Translations under genes and position numbers: made by a program
DNA from: Steroidobacteraceae bacterium
GTDB lineage: Bacteria > Pseudomonadota > Gammaproteobacteria > Steroidobacterales > Steroidobacteraceae
DNA: 64,000 nt
Assembly: GCA_027531255.1 (NCBI GenBank)
Contig: JAPZRU010000011.1
Location: forward strand, 32,010-96,009
Direction: 5' to 3'
In this document: positions 42,727-49,839 of the stretch, piece after piece
Layout: every line of letters begins with the position of its first letter
Numbering within the stretch: the first letter of the stretch is position 1
The notes under the pieces: model-generated
What the model saw: the letters and a program-made list of their open reading frames with translations, nothing else
What the model was told of the DNA's origin: nothing
The model's database searches: none

Positions 42727-43440
42727 ATGGCACGGACCGTCGACACCGAACTGCTGGGGCTGCTCTCTGACGGCGAGACGTGGACCGGTGTGAGACTCGC
42801 CGAGCGTCTCGGGGTCGGACTGCGCACCGTCCGGCGCGCCGTCGCGCGGCTGCGCGCCGACGGGGTGATCCTCGACGCGGACGCCGGACGTGGCGGAGGC
42901 CTGCGATTGGCCCGTCGCACCGGCGTGCCGCGCCTGCGTCTCGAACACGACGAGGCCGTCGGCCTGCTGGTCGCGCTCGCGGTCGTCGAATCGTTGGGAT
43001 TGCCAGTGCTCGGCACAGGCCTGCGGCCCCTGCGCTCCAAGCTGGCGACCACGTTTCGCGAGCAGGATCGTGGCAGCCTGGGGCGCCTTCGCCGTCGCAT
43101 CCTGCTCGGTGGGCCTGCCAGCCCCGCGGTGCAGGCGACGTGGGAGCATCCCAAGGGATCGGCGATGAGCGCTCTACAAAGCGCGTTCGTGGCGCGAGGC
43201 GTGGTTCGCTTCCACTATCGCGACGGTAGTCACCGCTCCTCGAGCCGTCTCGTCGAACCGCAGTACCTCTTGCTGAATCATCCGGCTTGGTACCTGCTCG
43301 GTTACGACCGCCATCGCGCCGCCGGAAGGACGTTCCGGCTGGACCGCATCGAACGCGTCGAGTCCACCGCGGAGACCTTCCAGGTGCGGCCGGCCGGTTC
43401 GCTCTCGAACGACGTGCAGGAATGGTTCCAGCCGCTCTAG
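42727..43440 (+). CDS. HTH-WYL transcriptional regulator
   Basis: A 237-residue regulator. The N-terminal winged helix reads LLSDGETWTGVRLAERLGV and RTVRRAVARLRADG, with a wing AGRGGGLRL. The WYL domain spans about residues 130-220 with FHYRDGSHRSSSRLVEPQYL, WYLLGYDRH and RTFRLDRIERV. WYL domains often bind nucleotides or other ligands. It probably controls itself and the divergent ABM-like and TfoX-like genes via the inverted repeat at 42700. An ATG at 42709 is possible but 42727 starts the conserved fold. Confidence 0.87.
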   Translation: MARTVDTELLGLLSDGETWTGVRLAERLGVGLRTVRRAVARLRADGVILDADAGRGGGLRLARRTGVPRLRLEHDEAVGLLVALAVVESLGLPVLGTGLRPLRSKLATTFREQDRGSLGRLRRRILLGGPASPAVQATWEHPKGSAMSALQSAFVARGVVRFHYRDGSHRSSSRLVEPQYLLLNHPAWYLLGYDRHRAAGRTFRLDRIERVESTAETFQVRPAGSLSNDVQEWFQPL

Positions 43441-43540
43441 CGGGCCGCAACGGCTGCCTTATGGAGTTCGTCCGATCGCTCGCTTACGCGACGCCAACAT
43501 GCGGCCTGCAACACGCAAACAAGAATTCGCGAAGAGATAA

Positions 43541-43638
43541 TGGCGGCTAGGGCGGGAATCGGAGCCGGCATCTACCTGCCTGATTCTTTGAGCGTCTGTA
43601 CGACGCGTTCCAGTTACGTACCCCCGCGGCGTACCCCC
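43541..43638 (-). repeat. Dispersed tRNA-Met-end repeat, copy B
   Basis: The first 21 bases (43541-43561) match the complement of the tRNA-Met 3' end with one mismatch. The paired motif CGTACCCCC occurs at 43617-43625 and 43630-43638, perfectly repeated at a 13-base period and 76 bases from the copy start. It shares a further seven bases after the tRNA-like block with copy C. Confidence 0.65.
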
Positions 43639-43934
43639 AATTCAAGTTCTGCGATCCGCGTGGTCGGCTCGGGCGTTGCTCGGAGACGAGCGGACGCCCA
43701 CGAGCGCGGCTCCAACCACGAGTTCGTGGTCGACGGGTGCACGGCACGTCGATCCATCACTTCGATGCGTGCGCCTCGGTCATACACGCCGAGTTCCGCC
43801 GGACACTGCCTGGGCATCTGGTGCTGAAACCCAAGCGGTTGGCGAACCCCGGGCCAACTATGCATCTGGTCCGGGAAGATCCAGCGGATCGGAAAGCGAC
43901 AATCTTCAACTAGCGATCGTGTGAGGAGCCGCGC

Positions 43935-44624
43935 ATGGCAGGCGCGGCCCCCGGCCCAGCACCTAAAGCCATCGCGCGGAAACGCTGCTTCGTTTCTTTG
44001 CTGGCCCGACCGACACGAGACGATTGCACGCGAATCGATGCGGTCGGCGGACATCAGCCGCAACCCCGCCATCCAGCCGGCAGCTGGCCGCTGGCAGCTG
44101 GCAGCTGGCAGCTGGCAGCTACCGGCTGCCAGCCGCTGGATCGCGCCGTGCATCTATTCGAACGATTGGCTCAGAAGCGCGCTCGAGCCTCGATTCACGC
44201 GTGGCACTCTATCCTCTGCGGGCGATTCGAGCATCGATGGACTGGATCGTGCGCGCTGTACGAGTGGTTGGGAACCTCGCGCGCCACGGAGCTGGCGTTC
44301 TCCGAAATCTTGCACGGCTGGCGCGAAACGCTGCGAGGGCTGGAAGCGACATTCTCGACTGTCGATGTCTATTCGATTCAGACCGATCTCGGGTCGGCCG
44401 GAGACGGGGCCCTGAGCGCCAGTGCGCGCGCGATCCCGACCGCGTTGCGAATCGACGAGCGACAACGCAGCACGTTGCGCAGAGTGGCACGTGCCGCGCT
44501 CGCACGACTGCACCGTGCCGAGTACACGGGCGCGCCGCGCGTGTATGCGAACTCCGCGGAAGCCGTCGCGGCGGACGATCAACCCGTGGAGCCACTCACG
44601 ATCCGGACGCCCGTCCGCTCCTAG
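43935..44624 (+). CDS. Doubtful hypothetical protein
   Basis: A 229-residue open frame that I do not recognise. Its first 70 residues run through the heptamer tandem repeat and look non-coding. From a GTG at 44148 the remaining 158 residues look more protein-like (HAWHSILCGRFEHRWTG, LAFSEILHGWRETLRGLEAT), with a helical, arginine-rich C terminus. It may be a genuine island gene starting at 44148 or chance. No ribosome site supports either start. Confidence 0.25.
   Translation: MAGAAPGPAPKAIARKRCFVSLLARPTRDDCTRIDAVGGHQPQPRHPAGSWPLAAGSWQLAATGCQPLDRAVHLFERLAQKRARASIHAWHSILCGRFEHRWTGSCALYEWLGTSRATELAFSEILHGWRETLRGLEATFSTVDVYSIQTDLGSAGDGALSASARAIPTALRIDERQRSTLRRVARAALARLHRAEYTGAPRVYANSAEAVAADDQPVEPLTIRTPVRS
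44091..44120 (+). repeat. Heptamer tandem repeat
   Basis: Four perfect copies of CTGGCAG (44091-44118) followed by two bases of a fifth, with a degenerate copy before and inverted GCTGCCAG-like sequence after. Likely slippage-derived. Confidence 0.8.
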
Positions 44625-44769
44625 ATCGGCGTCGCCATCGGCTGCGTGCTGCGGGCTTCGGGCTTCGCCGTTTGACGCGTACGCATGACGGCCCCACCAG
44701 ACCTCCTGCCGGCGCAGTGACCGGAACGGACCGAGTACGACGCGATGCTGCCCGAGGTCGCGGCGAGAT

Positions 44770-45400
44770 TCACCAGGTGGGGGGGATCAGGCGATGGCGA
44801 CCTGCGCGACATCCGTGCACGATAAAGTCCTCGCCACACCAACCCGCTTCGGCGGCCGCGAGTGCCTGTTCACTCTGGTGTGCCGTGGTGGAGCTCTTGC
44901 CGGAGTGGTCGTCCCCGAACACGAACAGCACCTCGCCCAAAGTCGCGGATCCAAGGCGATTGCCGTGCCGAATCGCGTGGCCTGAGCGATCGACGCCAGG
45001 CCCCTTCCCGTACCACATCGCAAAGACGCCATCGCCGTCCGTGCCCGGAACCTGCGTCGCCTGCCGCGACCCGAGGACGGCCGTGGCCGCAAGATCCTCG
45101 TTGACGCCCGGCTCGACGTGGATCCGCGCGGCGGCCAGGGTCTCGCGCTGGCGCTGGAGCTGCTGGTCGAGCGCTCCTTGCGGCGAGCCGCGATAGCCAC
45201 TCACGAAGTCCGCCGTGCTCCTGCCGCGCGCCTGGTCGCGCGCGCTGGTGCAGCAGCAGCTGCACGAGCGCCTGCGTCCCCGTCAATAGCGTGCGGCGAC
45301 TCTCACCGCCCGATCGTTCGTCCAACTGCGGCGTGTCTGGTCGTCGGTGTGAGGTCATCGTCGCCGTGGTCGTGCAGGAACCCGCCGACGCGATCGCCAT
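44770..45400 (-). pseudogene. Broken indolepyruvate:ferredoxin oxidoreductase N-terminal fragment
   Basis: Two frames together give the start of an indolepyruvate ferredoxin oxidoreductase. The first piece ends LLTGTQALVQLLLHQRAR; after a shift of one base in a GCGCGCG tract near 45230 it continues with SGYRGSPQGALDQQLQ, HVEPGVNEDLAATAVLGSRQ, MWYGKGPGVDRSGHAI and FVFGDDHSGKSSTTAHQSEQ. These are characteristic of the thiamine-diphosphate half of the enzyme. After about 180 residues the homology stops; the full enzyme has over 1000. So the gene is frameshifted and truncated. It lies just downstream of the Rieske gene. Confidence 0.8.
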
Positions 45401-45461
45401 GGGGAGTCGGTTCGTCCAGATCCATCTTGAGACCGGGCCACGTCACTGTGAGGGGCTCGAG

Positions 45462-46493
45462 TCATGGACGAATGAAGTCGCGTGACGGATGTGCTCGCGG
45501 GAACGCGCGTACGAGGTCGAGATAGCGCGCGAGAAGTCCGTCCTGACGCGTCAGGTGCGCCGGCGCGTACCGCATCGACTCGAGAAGCGGAATGTCCTCG
45601 CGGCTCATGGCCGTGAAGAACGCGGCCACGAGGTCGAGCGTGGCAGCCTCCCTCTCCCGGTCCGCGGCCGAATCGCCCATGCTCTGTGCGAACGCAACCG
45701 GGAACACGCGGCTACGGCCGGGGGCCGGGATCGATTGCGCCGCGAGTACGCCGGTCCACATCCCCGAATCGACGTGGATCGCATCGACGAGGACGAGGTT
45801 TGTCGCGAACACGCTCGACGTGAACTCGTAGCGATCACCACGCCCGTGCCAGAGCCGAGCGGACCATCGCTTACGGAGGCCATGCGAAGACCACTCGGTC
45901 CCGGCGGCCTGCACGCCGTGGTCGACGGCGAGCTCCAGTCGGTGCACGGAGCGGAAATGAACGTAGTCCGACGAGTTCGAGGAGAGCGTCCAGGGGTCGT
46001 TGCGATAGTCGATCGCCTCGGCGACGCGACTGACGAACCGATCAGGCGGACGATCAAACCACGGGATGTCGAACGTCGGAGTCTCGCCGTTGAACGCCCA
46101 GACGAGGCCGTGCTTCTCGACGGTGGGGAACCGATAGAGGCCCGCCCGAGGCGGCGCCGGGTCGCCGCAGCCGGTGCGCACGCACTTGCCGGTGGCGTCG
46201 AACTCCCACGAGTGGAACGGGCACCGGACATTGCCGGAGTCGACGGTGCCGCCCGAGAGATCGGCACCGACGTGCGGGCAGTAGGCGCTCAAGACGTGCG
46301 GACTACCGACGTTGTCGCGAACCACGATGACGCGGCCGTCGAGGAAGTAGACGCCGAGTACGGCGCCTGCGGCCACCTCCACGCTCCGGGCGACCGGATA
46401 CCAGGTCGCGGAGAAAAGACCGTCCGCACCTTCCCGCGGCACCGGGTTGACGTGACGCTCGATACTCCGGCCGGCCGCGACGTCTTCACCCAT
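45462..46493 (-). CDS. Rieske non-heme iron oxygenase
   Basis: About 343 residues. The N-terminal Rieske [2Fe-2S] site is AYCPHVGADLSGG with CPFHSWEF (C-x-H and C-x2-H ligands). The catalytic domain has the mononuclear iron motif D-x2-H-x4-H in SSDYVHFRSVH. This is a ring-hydroxylating or demethylating oxygenase alpha subunit, needing external reductase and ferredoxin, which are not seen nearby. The ATG at 46493 is preferred because a GGAG lies six bases upstream; it overlaps the CoA ligase stop by eight bases. An in-frame ATG at 46505 is the alternative. It is last of a four-gene run that includes a CoA ligase and two hydrolases. Substrate unknown. Confidence 0.87.
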   Translation of the reverse strand: MGEDVAAGRSIERHVNPVPREGADGLFSATWYPVARSVEVAAGAVLGVYFLDGRVIVVRDNVGSPHVLSAYCPHVGADLSGGTVDSGNVRCPFHSWEFDATGKCVRTGCGDPAPPRAGLYRFPTVEKHGLVWAFNGETPTFDIPWFDRPPDRFVSRVAEAIDYRNDPWTLSSNSSDYVHFRSVHRLELAVDHGVQAAGTEWSSHGLRKRWSARLWHGRGDRYEFTSSVFATNLVLVDAIHVDSGMWTGVLAAQSIPAPGRSRVFPVAFAQSMGDSAADREREAATLDLVAAFFTAMSREDIPLLESMRYAPAHLTRQDGLLARYLDLVRAFPRAHPSRDFIRP

Positions 46494-48117
46494 GAGAGGC
46501 TCCATCGGGCGCGAGTGCAGTCCCGTACTGGTCTCGCAGCGCGCGCTTCGAGACCTTGCCCGTGGCGGTAAGTGGGAGCGCGGCGGCGAAGACGACGCGG
46601 TCCGGCTCGGCCCAGTGCGCGACCTTGCCGACGAACCAGTGGCGGATCTCCTGCTCACTCACCGCCGCGCCGTCCTTCCGCACGACGACCACCCAGGGCC
46701 GCTCTCCCCACTTGTCGTTCGGTACCGCGATGGCCGCCGCTTGCAGCACGGCTGGATGACGGGACGCCACGTTCTCCAACTCGACGCTGCTGATCCACTC
46801 GCCGCCGGACTTGATCACGTCCTTGGCCCGGTCGGTGATCCGCATGTGACCGTCGGCGCCGATCGTCGCTACGTCGCCCGTGTCGAACCAACCTTCGTGG
46901 AACGAGGAACGATCGTCGCTCTGGAAGTAGCCCGCGCATACGGCAGGCCCACGCACCTGCAGGCGCCCCTGCGCGTGACCGTCGAACGCACGCTCGCGGC
47001 CGTCGCCGTCGACGACCCGCAGTTCCACGCCGAAAACCGCCTGACCCTGTGAATAAGGCTTGCCCGTGGCAGACGCGGCGCCTCCCGGTGCGTTTCGGTT
47101 GAACGTGCCGAGGGGGCTAAGTTCCGTCATTCCCCAGGCATGCTGGACGGTGATTCCCGCCTCGACCGCCAGCGCGTCCATCAGCGCCGGAGGACAGGCG
47201 GCGCCACCGACGATCACGCGGCGCAGCGTCTTCAGTCGCCGTCCCGACTCGCGGAGGTGCTGCAGCACGCCGAGCCAGACCGTCGGGACACCGAGCGCCA
47301 CGGTCACGCCCGCGCTGTCGATGAGATCGGCGAGAAACGCCGCGTGGCCGGCGCGATGCCCCGGCAATACCAGTGTCGCGCCAGCCATCACGGCGGAGTA
47401 CGGCGTGCCCCACGCCATCACGTGATACATCGGGACGACCGGCAGAACGACGTCGTCTCGAGTGAACGCCATCGCGTTCGCGGACTGAGAAATGAGGGCA
47501 TGCAGGACGGTCGAGCGATGGGTGTAGAGAACGCCCTTCGGCTCGCCGGTCGTTCCGGAGGTGTAGCAGAGTGCGGCCGCCGCGCCCTCGTCCAGCGCCG
47601 GCCACGCAGCCTCCGCCGCATGGCCTTGGATGAAGTCCTCGTACGTCGCCCATCGGGGTGCCGCCGCACGCCCCAACGTGATCCACTGCCGCACCGCCGG
47701 GAACAACGGCTGCAGGCGGTCGAGGAGATCCCGCGCCAGCGGATCGACGAAGACGATCTCCGCGCCGCCGTGCCGGATGACGTATTCGAGCTGGCTCGCT
47801 TCCAGGCGCGGATTCACCGTGTGCAGCACGGCGCCGAGGCAGGACACCGCATAGTAGAGCTCGAAGTGCGGCTGCGTGTTCCAGGCGACGGTCGCGACGC
47901 GATCGCCCGCGCGAACGCCCGCGCGTCGCAAGGCGTTGGCGAGTCGGTGCACGCGCTCGAAGGCGGCGCGGTACGTGCTTCGCCGCACCTCGCTCGTGTC
48001 GTCGTCCACCGCAGCGATCGTCGAGTCCGGCGCATGCCGCTCGGCCCAGCGCATCAAGCTTGCGATCGTCAGCGGCCACGACATCATGGCCTCGGGTTCG
48101 GTCCCCCGCCGACTCAT
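46486..48117 (-). CDS. AMP-dependent acyl-CoA ligase
   Basis: A 543-residue adenylate-forming ligase. Motifs in order: YTSGTTGEPKGVLYTHRS (P-loop), the PMYHVMAWG region, GMTELSPLGTFN, WFDTGDVATIGADGH and the catalytic-lysine end LTATGKVSKRAL. It activates a carboxylic acid to its acyl-CoA with ATP; its similarity is to medium- or long-chain fatty acid and related aryl acid ligases. The ATG at 48117 overlaps the alpha/beta hydrolase stop by four bases and its own stop overlaps the Rieske start, so three genes are tightly coupled. Substrate cannot be set from sequence. Confidence 0.9.
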   Translation of the reverse strand: MSRRGTEPEAMMSWPLTIASLMRWAERHAPDSTIAAVDDDTSEVRRSTYRAAFERVHRLANALRRAGVRAGDRVATVAWNTQPHFELYYAVSCLGAVLHTVNPRLEASQLEYVIRHGGAEIVFVDPLARDLLDRLQPLFPAVRQWITLGRAAAPRWATYEDFIQGHAAEAAWPALDEGAAAALCYTSGTTGEPKGVLYTHRSTVLHALISQSANAMAFTRDDVVLPVVPMYHVMAWGTPYSAVMAGATLVLPGHRAGHAAFLADLIDSAGVTVALGVPTVWLGVLQHLRESGRRLKTLRRVIVGGAACPPALMDALAVEAGITVQHAWGMTELSPLGTFNRNAPGGAASATGKPYSQGQAVFGVELRVVDGDGRERAFDGHAQGRLQVRGPAVCAGYFQSDDRSSFHEGWFDTGDVATIGADGHMRITDRAKDVIKSGGEWISSVELENVASRHPAVLQAAAIAVPNDKWGERPWVVVVRKDGAAVSEQEIRHWFVGKVAHWAEPDRVVFAAALPLTATGKVSKRALRDQYGTALAPDGASHG

Positions 48118-48920
48118 GCGGCGGAACCTGGCACCGACGCCAGGAACTCGCGGTAGTGATCGGCGACGAACTGCGGCTGGTAATCGGCCGCGAAATTGGA
48201 GGCGCTGGGGATCACGACGGCCGTCGCGTCCGGACGCAGCTCGCGCGAGCGCCCGAAGAACGGCCACAGGAGATCGTCGTCCGCGCACATCAGGAGCAGC
48301 GGACACTCGACGCGCTGCAGGAAGCCGGCGAAGTCCTGGAACCAGACCTTGTCATACGTGAGCGCGCGCGACCGCCATGCGCGCACGTGATCGAGCACCT
48401 CGCGATGAACGACGTCGAGGTCCCGCGCGGCGCCGTGGTCCGCCAGGTACTTCCACGTATCCATCAGGTACGCGCCGGTGGGCTCGGGCGAGAACGCATG
48501 GGAAATCGCCGTGTGGTACTCGCGCTGCTGCTCGGGCGTCATGGGCAGGGGACCGCTCAATGCCAGCGAGGCGACCCGCGTGGGATAGCGGGCCGCCATC
48601 TCGACACCCAGGCACGCGCCCGTGTGGTGACCGAACACGTGGCACTTCTCGATGCCGAGGCTGGTCAGCGCTTCGAGCAGCGCGCCGATGAGGCAGTCCA
48701 GGTCGGGGACCTCGTCCGGCTCGAAGGACTGACCGAATCCCGGGGTATCGAGCGCATACACGCGCCGCTCGTTTGCGAGTAACGGGATGAGGCGCTCGTA
48801 GCTCGCCGAGGAGCTGGCCGTCTGGTGCAGCAGTACGACGGGCGCGCCCGGCGACGAGCCTGCGGTTCTGTAGTGGATCTGACCCGAGATCGTGTCGGCG
48901 TAACCCTTGCGAATCGACAT
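48114..48920 (-). CDS. Alpha/beta-fold hydrolase with non-canonical nucleophile elbow
   Basis: A 268-residue hydrolase-fold protein with GAPVVLLHQTASSSASY (oxyanion region), ALDTPGFGQS and the nucleophile elbow VFGHHTGACLG. The usual G-x-S-x-G has His in place of Ser, as seen in a subgroup of these proteins. An aspartate in CADDDLLWPFFGRS is in the acid position, but a catalytic histidine in the final 40 residues is represented only by VADHYREF. It may be a non-hydrolytic enzyme or use another residue. AGGGGGAG lies upstream of the ATG at 48920. It is co-directional with FAH-like, ligase and Rieske genes. Confidence 0.83.
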   Translation of the reverse strand: MSIRKGYADTISGQIHYRTAGSSPGAPVVLLHQTASSSASYERLIPLLANERRVYALDTPGFGQSFEPDEVPDLDCLIGALLEALTSLGIEKCHVFGHHTGACLGVEMAARYPTRVASLALSGPLPMTPEQQREYHTAISHAFSPEPTGAYLMDTWKYLADHGAARDLDVVHREVLDHVRAWRSRALTYDKVWFQDFAGFLQRVECPLLLMCADDDLLWPFFGRSRELRPDATAVVIPSASNFAADYQPQFVADHYREFLASVPGSAA

Positions 48921-48975
48921 GACTCCCCCTGCATTCGAGTGAGCGGTGGGTGAAGTGCTGACGCGCACGCGCGCG

Positions 48976-49824
48976 TCAATCGGCGAACGCGCGAACCACG
49001 TGGCGCTGCGTGCCGAGCGCTTCCACGCCGAGTTCGACGACGTCCCCGGGAGCCAGGAAGCGCGGCGGCTTCATCGCGCCGCCGACGCCGGAAGGCGTCC
49101 CGGTCGCGATGACGTCACCCGGGTGCAGCGTCATGAACTGACTGACGTACGCGATGAGCTCGGCGACGCCGAAGATCATCTGCGACGTGATCGCGGACTG
49201 CATGCGGTGTCCGTTCACGTCGAGCCAAAGTTTCAGCGACTGCGGATCGGGCACGTCGTCGACGGTCACCAGCCACGGCCCCAGCGGAGCGAACGAATCA
49301 GCGCTCTTGCCCTTGCTCCACTGCCCTTCCCGCTTCAGTTGGAACTCGCGCTCGGACACGTCGTTGATGACGCAGTAGCCGGCGACCTGCGCGAGCGCGT
49401 CTTCTCGGGTCACGTAGGTCGTGCGGCGTCCGATCACGACGCCGAGTTCCACCTCCCAGTCGACCGCCCGGGCGTTCTTTGGGATGACGATGCCGTCGCT
49501 CGGTCCGGTGATCGCCGACGTGGCCTTCATGAAGAGCACGGGCTCGGTGGGCGCCGCAAGGCTCGCCTCGGTCGCGTGTTCGCGATAGTTGAGACCGACG
49601 GCGACGATCTTTCCGACACCGGTCACGCACGCGCCGAGCCGAACGCCGTGCGGCGCGGTCGGCAGCGTAGACAGGTCCACAGCCCTGAGCGTCGCGAGCG
49701 TGTCCGGACCCAACGTCGCGCCACTCACGTCGGCGATTACGCCGGACAAGTCACGGACGGTTCCGCCTGCATCGAGGGCGCCGGGACGCTCCCGTCCCGG
49801 TGCGCCGAACCTGACCAGTCTCAT
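48976..49824 (-). CDS. Fumarylacetoacetate hydrolase-family protein
   Basis: A 282-residue FAH-superfamily enzyme. The metal-binding block is VDWEVELGVVIGR, with AVGLNYREHATE before it and TGTPSGVGGAMKPPRFL near the end. Relatives cleave carbon-carbon bonds in acylpyruvates or 2-oxo-diacids at the end of aromatic meta-cleavage and gentisate routes. This fits an aromatic or cyclic substrate processed by the neighbouring Rieske oxygenase and ligase. The stop of the TonB receptor gene is 15 bases upstream of its ATG. Confidence 0.87.
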   Translation of the reverse strand: MRLVRFGAPGRERPGALDAGGTVRDLSGVIADVSGATLGPDTLATLRAVDLSTLPTAPHGVRLGACVTGVGKIVAVGLNYREHATEASLAAPTEPVLFMKATSAITGPSDGIVIPKNARAVDWEVELGVVIGRRTTYVTREDALAQVAGYCVINDVSEREFQLKREGQWSKGKSADSFAPLGPWLVTVDDVPDPQSLKLWLDVNGHRMQSAITSQMIFGVAELIAYVSQFMTLHPGDVIATGTPSGVGGAMKPPRFLAPGDVVELGVEALGTQRHVVRAFAD

Positions 49825-49839
49825 GAATGCGCCTCGCGG

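Larger units (their letters stand above)
43441..44769. other. Low-coding stretch between island segments
   Basis: About 1.3 kb after the WYL regulator with no recognised family. It holds repeat copy B, a heptamer tandem repeat at 44091-44120 and one open frame of doubtful coding value (43935-44624). Lower GC at third positions than neighbouring genes and many overlapping frames suggest decayed DNA. Confidence 0.5.

Noticed and set aside
43614..44153. A 179-codon minus-strand frame through repeat B
   Set aside because: It ends within the paired motif and crosses the heptamer array; composition does not look coded. The similar peptide endings at copies B and C reflect the DNA repeat.
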